A model generated the notes under the pieces. It was given only the letters and a program-made list of their open reading frames with translations. It had not been told where the DNA came from and did no database searches. Both the position numbers and the translations under genes were made by a program. This document shows positions 30,462 through 40,501 of a DNA stretch of 64,000 nt, piece after piece. This DNA comes from Pseudoxanthomonas sp. Root630. Its GTDB lineage: Bacteria > Pseudomonadota > Gammaproteobacteria > Xanthomonadales > Xanthomonadaceae. Every line of letters begins with the position of its first letter. Position 1 is the stretch's first letter. Location: NCBI RefSeq assembly GCF_001427585.1, contig NZ_LMGY01000004.1:1-64000 (forward strand), read 5' to 3'.

Positions 30462-31987
30462 GCGCGCAGATCCTGCAGCGGCCAGTCCAGGAACGCGCGC
30501 AAACCGCCCCGCTCGATCAAGGCTTCCATCGCCTGCATTTCCGGGGCCAGATAGCGATCCTCATCGTAGCGGGGGACCTCGCTACGCACCTGTGCATGCA
30601 CTGCCTCCAATGCCTGCGAAGACGCCAGCGGCCGCCTGAACTCAATGCCTTGGCAGGCGGCGAGCAGCTCGATGGCCACGATCCGGCGCACGTTGTCGGC
30701 TACCTCGCGCGACTTGCGCGCGGCGAAGGTGGCCATGCTGACGTGATCCTCCTGATTGGCCGAGGTGGGCAGGGAGTCCACGCTGGCCGGGTGGGAGAGG
30801 GTCTTGTTCTCGCTGGCCAGGGCGGCCGCGGTCACGTGCGCGATCATGAAGCCGGAGTTCACGCCCGGATTGGCGACCAGGAAGGCGGGCAAGCCGGAGA
30901 TCGTGGCATCGATGAGTAGGGCGATGCGCCGTTCCGACAGTGCGCCAATCTCGGACACCGCCATCGTCAGCTGGTCCGCGGCAAAGGCCACCGGCTCGGC
31001 GTGGAAGTTGCCGCCGGAGATCACCTCGCCGGTGTCGGTGAATACCAGCGGATTGTCGGAGACTGCATTGGCTTCGGTCAGCAGCACGTGGGCGGCGTGC
31101 TGCATGACATCGCGCACCGCGCCCATGACCTGAGGCTGACACCGAAGGCTGTAAGGGTCTTGCACGCGGGTGTCGTTGTGAAGGTGCGATTGGCGAATGG
31201 CACTGCCGGCCAGCAGCCGCTGGTAGTGCGCAGCCACTGCTATCTGGCCCGGCTGGCCACGCACGGCGTGGATGCGCGGATCGAACGGAGCATCGGAGCC
31301 GCATGCCGCATCCACGCTCATCGCGCCGGTTAGCACGGCGGCTGCATAGACTTGTTCGGCAGCAAACAGCGCCATCAGCGCAATACCCGTGGACACTTGG
31401 GTACCGTTGAGCAGCGCCAGCCCTTCCTTGGCGGCCAGTCGGATGGGAGCGATCCCGGCGTCTTGCAGCGCTTGGCTGGCCGACATGATCTGCCCGTCGA
31501 CGCGTACCTGGCCTTCGCCCATGGCCGCCAAGGTCAGATGCGCCAAGGGGGCCAGATCACCGGATGCACCGACCGAACCCTGGGCGGGGATACAGGGCCA
31601 GATCCCGGCGTTGTAGACCGCGATCAGGGTGGTCAGCGTCTGCTCGCGCACACCCGAGTAGCCCCGCGCCAGGGAAGCGATCTTGGTGGCGAAGATCAGG
31701 CGCACGCAGGCATCGTCGAGCAATGGCCCCATGCCCACGGCGTGCGAACGTACCAGGTTGGTTTGCAACTGTTCCAGTTGCTCGCGTGGGATGTGGACCT
31801 TGGCCAGTTTGCCGAAGCCGGTGTTGATGCCGTAGGCCGGCTCGCCAGCGGCCACGATGGCCTGCACGGCCTGCGAAGAGGCGCGGACGTTGTCCCAGCA
31901 ATCTGCGTCCAGGGCGATGGGATCAGCCCCTTGCGCGATCTGCCGCAGCTGGGCCAACGACAACTGGCCCGGTGTCAGGGTGAGCAT
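30458..31987 (-). CDS. hutH: HutH, histidine ammonia-lyase
   Basis: A 509-residue lyase that removes ammonia from histidine to give urocanate. The Ala-Ser-Gly that cyclises to the MIO cofactor is present in [15 protein letters not shown] (about residue 140), and the catalytic-loop Tyr is in [11 protein letters not shown]. Length matches the family. I use the ATG at 31987 ([11 protein letters not shown]), since the longer frame to 32101 overlaps hutU. It sits between hutU and hutG, with five bases after the hutU stop and a four-base overlap with hutG. Confidence 0.95.
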   Translation of the reverse strand: MLTLTPGQLSLAQLRQIAQGADPIALDADCWDNVRASSQAVQAIVAAGEPAYGINTGFGKLAKVHIPREQLEQLQTNLVRSHAVGMGPLLDDACVRLIFATKIASLARGYSGVREQTLTTLIAVYNAGIWPCIPAQGSVGASGDLAPLAHLTLAAMGEGQVRVDGQIMSASQALQDAGIAPIRLAAKEGLALLNGTQVSTGIALMALFAAEQVYAAAVLTGAMSVDAACGSDAPFDPRIHAVRGQPGQIAVAAHYQRLLAGSAIRQSHLHNDTRVQDPYSLRCQPQVMGAVRDVMQHAAHVLLTEANAVSDNPLVFTDTGEVISGGNFHAEPVAFAADQLTMAVSEIGALSERRIALLIDATISGLPAFLVANPGVNSGFMIAHVTAAALASENKTLSHPASVDSLPTSANQEDHVSMATFAARKSREVADNVRRIVAIELLAACQGIEFRRPLASSQALEAVHAQVRSEVPRYDEDRYLAPEMQAMEALIERGGLRAFLDWPLQDLRA

Positions 31988-31992
31988 GCGAT

Positions 31993-33684
31993 TCACTCCA
32001 AAATGGCCGGCAGGGTCAGGCCATGCTCTCGGGCACAGGCCAGTGCTTGCTCGTAGCCCGCATCGGCGTGGCGCATCACGCCCGTGGCCGGGTCGTTCCA
32101 CAGCACACGCGCCAACCGGCGGTCGGCTTGCTCGGTGCCATCGCAGACGATGACCACGCCTGAGTGTTGCGAGAAGCCCATGCCGACGCCGCCGCCATGA
32201 TGCAGGCTCACCCAGGTGGCACCGCCACTGGTGGCTAGCAGCGCGTTGAGCAGCGGCCAGTCCGAGACCGCATCGGAGCCATCGCGCATGCCTTCGGTTT
32301 CACGGTTGGGGCTGGCGACCGAACCGCAGTCCAGGTGATCGCGTCCGATGACGATCGGTGCCTTGAGCTCGCCGGTGCGCACCATTTCGTTGAAGGCCAG
32401 CGCGGCCTTGTGGCGCTCGCCCAACCCAAGCCAACAGATCCGTGCAGGCAAACCTTGGAAGGCGATGCGCTCACGGGCCTGGTCCAGCCAGTGGTGAAGA
32501 TGCGTGTTGTCGGGAAACAGTTCTTTGACCTTGGCATCGGTCTTGTAGATGTCTTCGGGATCCCCGCTCAAAGCCACCCATCGGAACGGGCCCATGCCGC
32601 GGCAGAACAGCGGACGGATACAGGCGGGCACGAATCCGGGGAAGGCAAAGGCATTGTCCACGCCCTGATCCAGCGCCACCTGGCGGATGTTATTGCCGTA
32701 ATCGATCGTGGGCACGCCCATGGCGTGGAAATCGAGCATCGCGCGCACATGCGTGGCACACGAGGCCGCGGCAGCCTGCGCCAGCTCGCGTCGCTGACCA
32801 TCGTCACCGCCGCGCGCCTGTTCCCACTGTGAGAGGGTCCATCCGGCGGGCAGATAGCCATTGATCAGGTCATGCGCTGAGGTCTGATCGGTCACGGCGT
32901 GAGGGCGGGAACCTCCATTGCGCGCGCGCGCGACGAACTGCGGCAACAGTTCGGCCGCATTACCCAGCAAGCCCACCGATACCGGCGTCGGGCTGTGTTC
33001 GATGATCTGCAAGGCTTCATCGATGGAGTAGGCCTTGTGATCGACATAGCGGGTGCGGATACGAAAATCGATCCGAGACTCCTGGCACTCGATCACGATG
33101 CTGCTGGCCCCGGCTAAGGTCGCCGCCAACGCCTGCGCGCCCCCCATACCGCCCAAGCCGGCGGTGAGGATCCACTTGTTTTGCCAGTTACCACCATAGT
33201 GCTGGCGACCCAGCTCAACGAACGTCTCGTAGGTCCCCTGCACGATGCCCTGGCTACCGATGTAGATCCAACTGCCGGCGGTCATCTGCCCGTACATCAT
33301 CAAGCCCTTCTTATCGAGCTCGTTGAAATGCTCCCAGGTCGCCCAATGAGGCACCAGGTTGGAGTTGGCGATCAGTACGCGCGGTGCATCCGGATGCGTG
33401 CGGAACACGCCTACCGGTTTTCCCGATTGCACCAACAAGGATTCATCGTCCTCTAGCGCCTGCAACGTGGCCAGGATGCGATCAAAACTTTTCCAGTCAC
33501 GCGCGGCACGACCGATTCCACCGTAGACCACCAGATCTTCCGGGCGCTCGGCCACGTCGGGATCCAAGTTGTTCTGGATCATGCGGTAGGCCGCTTCAGT
33601 CAGCCAGCTCTTGCAGTGCAACTGGGTGCCGATCGGAGCGCGAACGGTGCGCGTAGGGGAAGCGGAGCGTTCCAAGGTATCCAT
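31993..33684 (-). CDS. hutU: HutU, urocanate hydratase
   Basis: A 563-residue NAD-dependent enzyme converting urocanate to imidazolone propionate. Family landmarks are the N-terminal [20 protein letters not shown], the Gly-rich NAD-binding [15 protein letters not shown], and the C-terminal [20 protein letters not shown] and [15 protein letters not shown]. Length is normal. The ATG at 33684 is preceded by GAGG five bases upstream; a TTG three bases earlier is less likely. It follows hutC by seven bases. No hutI (imidazolonepropionase) is in the window, so the pathway needs it elsewhere. Confidence 0.95.
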   Translation of the reverse strand: MDTLERSASPTRTVRAPIGTQLHCKSWLTEAAYRMIQNNLDPDVAERPEDLVVYGGIGRAARDWKSFDRILATLQALEDDESLLVQSGKPVGVFRTHPDAPRVLIANSNLVPHWATWEHFNELDKKGLMMYGQMTAGSWIYIGSQGIVQGTYETFVELGRQHYGGNWQNKWILTAGLGGMGGAQALAATLAGASSIVIECQESRIDFRIRTRYVDHKAYSIDEALQIIEHSPTPVSVGLLGNAAELLPQFVARARNGGSRPHAVTDQTSAHDLINGYLPAGWTLSQWEQARGGDDGQRRELAQAAAASCATHVRAMLDFHAMGVPTIDYGNNIRQVALDQGVDNAFAFPGFVPACIRPLFCRGMGPFRWVALSGDPEDIYKTDAKVKELFPDNTHLHHWLDQARERIAFQGLPARICWLGLGERHKAALAFNEMVRTGELKAPIVIGRDHLDCGSVASPNRETEGMRDGSDAVSDWPLLNALLATSGGATWVSLHHGGGVGMGFSQHSGVVIVCDGTEQADRRLARVLWNDPATGVMRHADAGYEQALACAREHGLTLPAILE

Positions 33685-33691
33685 CAAATCC

Positions 33692-34417
33692 TCAAGGGGT
33701 CAGGGGGGCGCCAACCTGGAAGGTGCCCACAAAGCGGTAACGAGATGCCGGGTGAATCAACCGCACAAAGCTGGCCACCTGTCCGCGCGACCACGTACGT
33801 CGGGTCAGCACCAGCAACGGATCGCCTTCGTTGATCTTCAGTTGCGCGGCCAGACGCTTGCTTGCCGTCTCGGCTTCGATCACATGTTCGGCGCGCTCCA
33901 GCGGCGCAACACGCATCAGGTACTGGTGCGGAATCTCGGTGTGGAAATCGATGTCCAGGTAATCCGGCGCCACGCTGGGTTGCACGAAGCGATCCTCCAA
34001 CTGCACCGGCTTGTCATCGCTGTGGTGGAGCAGGCGACTGTGGAACAGCTCCGTACCGGGTATCAGGCCGAAGTTGGTCGTCACACTGGAGCGCGCCTCG
34101 ACCGTCTCGCAGATCAGCACTTGGACCGAGTGTGTCTGGCCGCGTGACTGAATCTCTTCGCGAATATTGCGCACCTCGAACATCGCCGATTCGGCCTTGG
34201 GGCCGGCGACGAACGTGCCGACGCCTTGCACCCGGGTCAGTACGCCGGCATCGGTCAACTCGCGCAGCGCTCGATTCACTGTCATGCGAGACAAGCCAAA
34301 CTTGGCCGTCAGTTCGTTCTCGCTGGGGACGCGACTGCGCGCGGGCCAGTCGCCGTTGGTGATGTGACGCAGGATGAAGTGCTTGAGCTTCTGGTAGTGC
34401 GGCTTGGGTTCGTCCAT
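33692..34417 (-). CDS. hutC: HutC, GntR-family repressor of histidine utilisation
   Basis: A 241-residue GntR/HutC regulator. The N-terminal winged HTH is typical ([40 protein letters not shown]), followed by the UTRA ligand-binding domain ([20 protein letters not shown]). HutC proteins repress the hut genes until urocanate binds. Two GT-N-TA-N-AC operators lie upstream at 34434 and 34516, fitting autoregulation and control of the divergent gene. It heads the operon hutC-hutU-hutH-hutG. Confidence 0.94.
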   Translation of the reverse strand: MDEPKPHYQKLKHFILRHITNGDWPARSRVPSENELTAKFGLSRMTVNRALRELTDAGVLTRVQGVGTFVAGPKAESAMFEVRNIREEIQSRGQTHSVQVLICETVEARSSVTTNFGLIPGTELFHSRLLHHSDDKPVQLEDRFVQPSVAPDYLDIDFHTEIPHQYLMRVAPLERAEHVIEAETASKRLAAQLKINEGDPLLVLTRRTWSRGQVASFVRLIHPASRYRFVGTFQVGAPLTP

Positions 34418-34433
34418 GGCCCAAGCATTACAT

Positions 34434-34441
34434 GTCTATAC
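34434..34441. promoter_or_regulatory. hutC box: HutC operator 1 (hut promoter)
   Basis: GTCTATAC fits the GT-N-TA-N-AC consensus of HutC/GntR proteins. It lies 17 bases upstream of the hutC start, in a tract reading TTGTATAGACATG on the hut strand, between a possible -35 (TTGGAC) and the hutC start, where a repressor would block transcription. Confidence 0.65.
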
Positions 34442-34481
34442 AACCAGTCCAACCACTTTCGATGCTGTGCTGCACAAGCAG

Positions 34482-34523
34482 TTGACACTAAGAATTTCCT
34501 CGTGTTATTGCTGTGGTATAGAC
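34482..34523 (+). promoter_or_regulatory. Divergent promoter with HutC operator 2
   Basis: TTGACA (34482-34487) is a perfect -35 on the plus strand; the matching -10 is unclear (TGTTAT at 34503 with a short spacer). GTATAGAC at 34516-34523 is a second GT-N-TA-N-AC site. Together with operator 1 the 9-mer GTATAGACA occurs in inverted orientation 82 bases apart. The site lies 25 bases before the gene at 34548, implying that the receptor operon is also under HutC. Confidence 0.55.
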
Positions 34524-34547
34524 AACCTGCGGGTTCGCCACACGCTC

Positions 34548-34967
34548 ATGCCGTCGCTTCGCGTGCTACTGCGTATGTTCCTGATCCTCGTGCTCTGCGC
34601 GGATGGGATCCTTAGCGCGCAGGCCACTACGCGGATGGCCGTGCGACACATTCCTCCCCCAGGCGCGGTGAATGGCACCCACTCGGTGCATGGCGGCGCG
34701 CGTGTCAATGAACGCGCCAAGATTAGTAACGATTGCAACAAAATTCTTCCCGGCGGCAAGCAAGCCGGGCAGGGTGATCAGAACGATCATCAGTGCGACT
34801 GCAGCACCACCTCCTGCGACTGCAGCTGTGTGCTCACCTTTTTCGCCGGGCGTGTGCCGGTCATCTTTGCCGCCCGGCACGCCCTGACGAGCACCTACCT
34901 ACCTACGCCCGAGTTGCCGCCGCTGCGACGACAGGTATCCCGGCTGTTCCGACCTCCCATCGGCTAA
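34548..34967 (+). CDS. CopL-like small exported Cys-rich protein
   Basis: A 139-residue protein with an N-terminal hydrophobic segment (VLLRMFLILVLCADGILSA), a Cys-rich cluster CDCSTTSCDCSCVLTF and the ending LFRPPIG. This is the same plan as CopL at 20923. I start at the ATG 34548 because the longer frame would cross the HutC operator and promoter region. It is the first gene of the plus-strand receptor locus, 118 bases before the TonB receptor. A metal-sensing or regulatory role is inferred from CopL; the exact metal is unknown. Confidence 0.7.
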   Translation: MPSLRVLLRMFLILVLCADGILSAQATTRMAVRHIPPPGAVNGTHSVHGGARVNERAKISNDCNKILPGGKQAGQGDQNDHQCDCSTTSCDCSCVLTFFAGRVPVIFAARHALTSTYLPTPELPPLRRQVSRLFRPPIG

Positions 34968-35084
34968 TGCTGCTTGGTCGCCATTGATTGGCGACGTCTA
35001 CGCACGCCCTGATGTCGCATAGGCCCCCACGTCTGGGGCACCAGGGTCATACGCATGCATTGCCCTTCGGGGGAGAGAGAACCC

Positions 35085-37805
35085 ATGTACTTCAAGCGCA
35101 ATCCTTTGGCGGTATCCGTCGGTGCCCTTTTGTGCGCCGGTTTTTCCACGGTGGCTCTGGCTCAGCAGGCTGAACAGGGCGCGACGAGCGAGTCGGCCAA
35201 GACGCTGGACACCGTCCAGGTCACCGGCAGCCACATCAAGCGACTGCAACTCTCCGGTGTTGGTCCGGTCAGCGTGGTTGATGCCGAAGCCATCGAGCGC
35301 TCCGGCGCCACTTCGGTGGAGACGCTGCTGCAGCGCCTGCCGGCGTCGGCCGGCTTTGCCGGCAGCCAGTCCAACGCCTACTGGGCCGAGAACGGCTACG
35401 GCACTACTCAGGTCAATCTGCGCGGCCTGGGCATTAACCGCACGCTGGTTCTGCTCAATGGTCGTCGTGTGGTCAATGGTGGCACCGGTGCCAACAGCTC
35501 GGTGGACCTGAACATCATCCCGGTAGCGCTGATCGAGCGGATCGAGGTCCTCAAGGATGGTGCCTCAGCCATCTACGGTGCCGATGCCGTGGCGGGCGTG
35601 GTGAACATCATCACCAAGAAGAACTACGACGGTGCCGAGGCGGCAGTGCGTTATGGACAGACCTTCGAAAGTGATGGCGAAGAAAAGTCGTTCGATTTCG
35701 CCTGGGGCATTACGTCAGACCGCGGCTCGTTGATGGCCGGCATCAACTACTCGGAGACCGGCACGGTCAACATGGCCTCACGCGCACCGTGCGGCTTGGG
35801 TGAGGTCGACGGGCAACTCGAATGTGTGGGCAGCTCGGCCACCATCGGTGGTCGCGCATTGCTAGCCGACGGCTCGCGCGTGAACTTCAATCAGGATCCC
35901 AATGGTGACGGGGATTTCTATGAACCGTATTCGGCAGCCAAACATAACTACAACGGCAATCCCTATCTCAATGCCGTCAATCCGATCAAGCGTTTGAGCT
36001 TCAGCCTATTCGGCGACAGCACGGTGAATGAAACCACGCGCGTGTTCACCGAGTTGATGTTCACCAACCGCCAGTCCGACCAGTTGGCCACGCCCGGCAG
36101 CTTGGGTGTCTATCGCCCGATCAACATTGCGGCCAGTCACCCGACCAATCCGACCGGACAGGACCTGCTGCTGCAGCGCCGCCGTCTGGAAGAGGCCGGT
36201 CCGCGCGAGTTCTTCCAGGAGACCAATACCTTCCGCGTGGTCGCGGGCATCGAAGGCCAACTCGGCATGAACTGGGACTGGTCGGCCGCGCTGAACTGGG
36301 GCCGCAACACCGGTGTGGATGGCTCGACCAATGTGGCCAATCTGGACCGGGTGGATGACACGCTCAACACCGCGCTGTGCAGCAACACCCCCGGTGCCGC
36401 GATTCCGTGCGGTGACTACCTCGGCTACGGCGATCTGACCCCCGAGGTCCTCAACTACATCCTTTTCAGGACGCGCGACAACGGCGGCAACGACCAGAAG
36501 AGCTTCACGGCCAACATCAGCGGCCAGCTCTTCGAGATGCCGGCCGGCTGGGTGGGCTTTGCCTCGGGCATCGAGGTCCGCAAGGAGCGTGGTTGGCGTG
36601 ATCCCGATCCGCTGACGGTGCTGGGCATTGCCAACACGAATCAACAGGATCCGATCGCCGGTGAGTACACGGCCAAGGAAGCCTTCGCCGAGTTTGCCGT
36701 GCCGCTGCTGCAGGACAGCGTGATCGCCGAGAGCCTGACGCTCAATGCCGCCGTGCGCTACTCCGACTACGACCTGTTCGGGGAAGACGTGAACTACAAG
36801 GTAGGCCTGGATTGGCAGATCGTGCCGTCCTTGAAAGTGCGCGCCAACTACGCCACGGCTTTCCGCATCCCCAACATCCCCGAGTTGTTTGGCGGCGTGG
36901 CCGAAGGCAACCTGACCACGACCGATCCCTGTAGCGGCTGGAGTAGCTTGCCGGCTGATTCGGTAGTGCGTCAAAACTGCCAGTCGTACGGTGTGCCGGC
37001 AGGTTACGTGCAGCCGGGCAACACGATCCTCACCACCTCTGGCGGCAATCCTAACCTGGAGCCGGAAGATGCCAAGTCCCTGACCGTGGGTGCGGTCTGG
37101 ACCCCGAGCTTCCTGCCGGGACTGACGCTGACGGTGGACTACTTCAACATCAAGATCGACAACGCCATCCAGCGCATCGATGGCTCAACCAAGCTGTCGA
37201 TCTGCTACAACACCCCGGGCTTGGCGCATCCGTTCTGCGGCAATGACAACTTCACCCGCAACCCGATCACCGGTGAAGTGGACTTCCTGTCGTCCCAGCC
37301 GGTCAATGCCGCCAATGAGCGGGTACGGGGCATCGACCTGGGCGGTCTGTACGAGTTCGCGGTCGCTGGGTTCGATTCGACTCTGAGTGTGGATGTGTCC
37401 TACCTGGACCAGTACGACGTGCGGCCGTTCCCGGGCGCGGAGGTGATCGAGTACGCCGGCAAGATCACCGGTGGCCGTGGCAGCTTCACTCACTGGCGCG
37501 CCTTGACCTCGCTGACGATGGAGCGCGAAGCCTGGTCCGGCTCATACAGCTTGCAGTACATCGGCAAGGCGGATGACATCAACGCCAGCCCCGGCGACAT
37601 TGGCGATCATGCCCCCAGCGTGACCTACCACAATGTCCAGCTCAAGTACGCACCGAACAAGACCTTCGATGTGTCCTTCGGCATCGACAACCTGTACGAC
37701 AAGAAAGCCCCGTTCATCCAGAGCTACACCGACGCCAATACCGACACGATGACGTATGACCTGCTGGGTCGTCGTTGGTATGCACGCGTGGGTTACCACT
37801 GGTAA
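35085..37805 (+). CDS. TonB-dependent outer-membrane receptor
   Basis: A 906-residue receptor. Signal peptide (cleavage near TVALAQQ), a plug domain beginning TLDTVQVTGSHIKR with LRGLGINRTLVLLNGRRVVN, the hinge IYGADAVAGVVNIITKK, and a 22-strand barrel ending in YHW. No N-terminal signalling domain. The sequence is of the large Xanthomonad type whose substrates are peptides, sugars or metal complexes. It is a close paralogue of the receptor at 42102 over the whole barrel. GGGAGAGAG precedes the ATG at 35085. Position next to hutC suggests a histidine-containing ligand; position before PepSY reductases suggests a metal complex. Confidence 0.92.
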   Translation: MYFKRNPLAVSVGALLCAGFSTVALAQQAEQGATSESAKTLDTVQVTGSHIKRLQLSGVGPVSVVDAEAIERSGATSVETLLQRLPASAGFAGSQSNAYWAENGYGTTQVNLRGLGINRTLVLLNGRRVVNGGTGANSSVDLNIIPVALIERIEVLKDGASAIYGADAVAGVVNIITKKNYDGAEAAVRYGQTFESDGEEKSFDFAWGITSDRGSLMAGINYSETGTVNMASRAPCGLGEVDGQLECVGSSATIGGRALLADGSRVNFNQDPNGDGDFYEPYSAAKHNYNGNPYLNAVNPIKRLSFSLFGDSTVNETTRVFTELMFTNRQSDQLATPGSLGVYRPINIAASHPTNPTGQDLLLQRRRLEEAGPREFFQETNTFRVVAGIEGQLGMNWDWSAALNWGRNTGVDGSTNVANLDRVDDTLNTALCSNTPGAAIPCGDYLGYGDLTPEVLNYILFRTRDNGGNDQKSFTANISGQLFEMPAGWVGFASGIEVRKERGWRDPDPLTVLGIANTNQQDPIAGEYTAKEAFAEFAVPLLQDSVIAESLTLNAAVRYSDYDLFGEDVNYKVGLDWQIVPSLKVRANYATAFRIPNIPELFGGVAEGNLTTTDPCSGWSSLPADSVVRQNCQSYGVPAGYVQPGNTILTTSGGNPNLEPEDAKSLTVGAVWTPSFLPGLTLTVDYFNIKIDNAIQRIDGSTKLSICYNTPGLAHPFCGNDNFTRNPITGEVDFLSSQPVNAANERVRGIDLGGLYEFAVAGFDSTLSVDVSYLDQYDVRPFPGAEVIEYAGKITGGRGSFTHWRALTSLTMEREAWSGSYSLQYIGKADDINASPGDIGDHAPSVTYHNVQLKYAPNKTFDVSFGIDNLYDKKAPFIQSYTDANTDTMTYDLLGRRWYARVGYHW

Positions 37806-37814
37806 GGCCCGCTT

Positions 37815-37847
37815 CACCTGTCCCCGTCCGTGTGACGGGGGCAGGTG
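37815..37847. terminator. Hairpin between the receptor and PepSY genes
   Basis: CACCTGTCCCCGTC and GACGGGGGCAGGTG pair over 14 bp with one G:U, loop CGTGT, ten bases after the receptor stop, followed by TCGTCTTCC. It probably lowers transcription of the two PepSY genes relative to the receptor. Confidence 0.6.
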
Positions 37848-37873
37848 TCGTCTTCCTGTCGAACGAGATCACT

Positions 37874-38563
37874 ATGAAATCGGCTTTCTGGGCGCGTAAG
37901 GCCCACAAATGGATTGGCCTGATCATCGGCGTGCAAGCGCTGCTGTGGATGATCAGCGGCGTTTACATGACGGTCATTTCCCTGGACATCATCCATGGCG
38001 ATCACCTGGCCCATGCGCATCAGCAACCGCTGGTAGCACCCACACACTTGTCAGGTGAGGAACTGCAACGCCGCTACCCGGGCATGACCCAGGTCAAGCT
38101 CAAGCGCCTGCTAGAGCGGGATGTCTATGAGATCCATGCCCGCGATCAGGTGTACTTGCTGGACGCCACGACGGGGGAGGTGCTCTCCCCAGGTGATCAG
38201 CAGATGGCGATCGCCTTGGCAAAAGATGTCTATCAAGGCCAGGCACCCGTAGCTCGGGTCGAGTGGGTTACCCAGGCGCCGCAAGAAGTGGCCACCCGCC
38301 CGGTTCCCATGTGGGCGGTGCACTACGCCGATGCCGGTGAAACCACCCTGTATTTCTCGCCCTACAGCGGCGAGTTACTGGCGCGGCGGCACAGCCTGTG
38401 GCGCTGGTTCGATTTCCTGTGGATGTTCCACATCATGGACTACGAGGCCCGTTCGGACGTCAACAACACCTTGTTGCGCGTGGCCTCGGCGGTTGGCTTG
38501 GTGTTCGTGCTCAGTGGTGCTTGGTTGCTGTTCTACAGCTTTCGCAGGAGGGCCGCAGCATGA
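37874..38563 (+). CDS. PepSY domain membrane protein
   Basis: A 229-residue protein with one helix near each end (KWIGLIIGVQALLWMISGVY and LLRVASAVGLVFVLSGAWLL) and a periplasmic PepSY region between them. The first helix carries the AHKWIGLI motif of PepSY-associated membrane reductases, and HIMDYEARSDVNN precedes the second. Such proteins often accompany siderophore receptors. The ATG at 37874 was chosen because it starts the membrane helix; its TGA overlaps the next ATG, so it is translated with the reductase. Confidence 0.82.
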   Translation: MKSAFWARKAHKWIGLIIGVQALLWMISGVYMTVISLDIIHGDHLAHAHQQPLVAPTHLSGEELQRRYPGMTQVKLKRLLERDVYEIHARDQVYLLDATTGEVLSPGDQQMAIALAKDVYQGQAPVARVEWVTQAPQEVATRPVPMWAVHYADAGETTLYFSPYSGELLARRHSLWRWFDFLWMFHIMDYEARSDVNNTLLRVASAVGLVFVLSGAWLLFYSFRRRAAA

Positions 38564-40386
38564 CGCCCTGGATGAGAACGCTGCACAAATGGGTCGGCTT
38601 GATCATCGGCCTGCAGTTGCTGCTTTGGATGGCCAGTGGCGTGATGATGAGCTGGCTGGACCACGATCAGGTACAGGGCCATGAGTTCCAGGCCCACGAG
38701 CATGCGGCCCATGAGTGGCCTGCCAATGCCCGCTCGCCGGCCAGCTTTCTGGGTGGCAACAAGAAAATCAGCCGCGTGAGTTCGGGCTGGCTGTTGGACA
38801 CGCCGGTGTACCAATTGGCCGATGCGCAAGGTATCACCTTGGCCAACGCCGTTACGGGCCAGCCGATCTCCTTGGATTCGGCCTGGGCCACGCGCCTGGC
38901 CCAAGCTTCCTACACCGGACCTGGGACCCTGAAAGCGCCGCGCCTGTTGGAGTGGAGTGGTGAGGTGCGCGATCACGAAGGGCGGCTGTGGCGCGTGGAT
39001 ACCGACGATGGTCAGGACACCACGGTGTACCTGTCTGCCCAGACGGGCGAAGTGCTCTACCACCGCAACAAGACCTGGCGTCTGTTCGATGTGTTCTGGA
39101 TGTTGCACATCATGGACTACACCGGGCGCAAGAACTTCAACAACCCGCTGGTGGTCACGGCCGCAATCGGCGGTCTGTGGTTGGCCCTGACCGGCATCTG
39201 GCTGCTGTTTGCCAGCTTCCATTGGAGCGAGTTCGTGCCGCGCCGCTGGCGTCCGGCCCGCGAGTTGTCGGTATTCGGTCCGGATGGGACACGGCTGCGC
39301 ACCGTACGAGCGTCGGCAGGCGACAACGTCTACGTCTCGCTGGCACGCGAGGGCGTGCAACTGCCTTCCAACTGTGGAGGAGGGCAGAGCTGTGGTCTGT
39401 GCGAGGTGCGCTTCCGCGGCGTGGCGCCCAAAGCTACCGCGGCCGATCGCGCCCACTTGGGTGCCAGCAAGGTCAAGATGGGCTATCGCCTGGCCTGCAA
39501 CTTGGCCGTGACGGAAGATACCGATGTCGAGGTGGCTGGCGGGGCCAGCCTGTGGACCGAGTATGGCGCCACCGTGGAACAGGTCACGGCGGTGACGCCT
39601 TTCCTGCGCGAGATCGTGCTCAAGCCCGACGAGGCCCCCGGTCCTGAATATCAACCTGGCGCTTATTTGCAGGTGCATGTGCCCAACTACGAGGTACCGG
39701 TGAACAAGCTCGTGCGGCCCGAGCACCACCATCAGGAGTGGGCGGGCGTGGACCTGCCCGAGAAGTTGGTCAACCGCGAACCGGTCCGTCGGGCGTATTC
39801 GCTTGCTTTGCCTGTCGATCAGGCACAGGGGCGACTGACCTTGCTGGCCCGCTTCAGTCCTGGACGATCGGACAAGAAACGCCATCCTCCTGGCAGGGGC
39901 TCGACCTACCTGTATACGCTCTCGCCCGGGGATCGGGTCTGCTTCAGCGGCCCCTTCGGCGACTTTGCGCTCAAGCCTCACGGACGGGAGAAAGTGTTCA
40001 TCGGCGGCGGCGCTGGCATGGCCCCGCTGCGCGCGATGATTCGGACGCTGTTGGCGGGGCAGGGCGTTGAGCGGATCCACTTCTGGTATGGGGCGCGCAG
40101 TCTCAAGGAAGCGCCCTACATCGAGGAGATGGAGCGCCTGGCCCAACAGCACGACAACTTCAGCTGGCACTTGGTGCTGTCGGATGAAGCGCAGAACGAC
40201 GATGCGCTATTGCGGGGCCTGGTGCATGAGGTAGCGCATGACCGCCTGCTCAAGGCTCATCAGGCTTTGGCCGATTGCGAGTTCTACCTGTGCGGACCGC
40301 CAGCCATGCTTAAGGCCACACGCGAGCTGCTGACTCGGCTGGGTGTACCCGACAGCCAGGTGGCCTTCGACGACTTCAAGATCTGA
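38560..40386 (+). CDS. PepSY / ferredoxin / FAD-NAD reductase fusion (NqrF-like)
   Basis: A 608-residue inner-membrane protein. Residues 1-225 repeat the preceding PepSY protein (HKWVGLIIGLQLLLWMASG, later HIMDYTGRKNFNNPLVVTAA). A 2Fe-2S ferredoxin domain follows with NCGGGQSCGLC (C-x5-C-x2-C) and a fourth Cys in YRLACNLAV, the spacing found in NqrF. The rest is a flavin reductase: FAD motif RRAYSLAL, NAD motif FIGGGAGMAPLRAM, and FYLCGPPAM near the end. It should carry electrons from NADH across to a periplasmic acceptor, most plausibly a metal complex imported by the neighbouring receptors. Confidence 0.88.
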   Translation: MTPWMRTLHKWVGLIIGLQLLLWMASGVMMSWLDHDQVQGHEFQAHEHAAHEWPANARSPASFLGGNKKISRVSSGWLLDTPVYQLADAQGITLANAVTGQPISLDSAWATRLAQASYTGPGTLKAPRLLEWSGEVRDHEGRLWRVDTDDGQDTTVYLSAQTGEVLYHRNKTWRLFDVFWMLHIMDYTGRKNFNNPLVVTAAIGGLWLALTGIWLLFASFHWSEFVPRRWRPARELSVFGPDGTRLRTVRASAGDNVYVSLAREGVQLPSNCGGGQSCGLCEVRFRGVAPKATAADRAHLGASKVKMGYRLACNLAVTEDTDVEVAGGASLWTEYGATVEQVTAVTPFLREIVLKPDEAPGPEYQPGAYLQVHVPNYEVPVNKLVRPEHHHQEWAGVDLPEKLVNREPVRRAYSLALPVDQAQGRLTLLARFSPGRSDKKRHPPGRGSTYLYTLSPGDRVCFSGPFGDFALKPHGREKVFIGGGAGMAPLRAMIRTLLAGQGVERIHFWYGARSLKEAPYIEEMERLAQQHDNFSWHLVLSDEAQNDDALLRGLVHEVAHDRLLKAHQALADCEFYLCGPPAMLKATRELLTRLGVPDSQVAFDDFKI

Positions 40387-40392
40387 GGCAGT

Positions 40393-40417
40393 CCCGCCGG
40401 CCGAACGTGCCGGCGGG
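40393..40417. terminator. Hairpin after the PepSY reductase
   Basis: CCCGCCGGC and GCCGGCGGG form a 9-bp stem with a 7-base loop seven bases after the stop. A TTTTT run follows about 17 bases later, too far for a classic terminator, but the stem separates the reductase from the sigma-factor gene. Confidence 0.5.
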
Positions 40418-40501
40418 GTGAGGCGTACCGGATTTTTCCCATGCACTCGTCCCAGTGATTGGACGTGCTTGAGCCTGCCTGATGAATCAGCGAGTACCCC
40501 G

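Noticed and set aside
38533-40170. 545-residue open frame antisense to the PepSY reductase
   Set aside because: The plus-strand protein has intact ferredoxin and flavin motifs; the antisense product has no recognisable motif.
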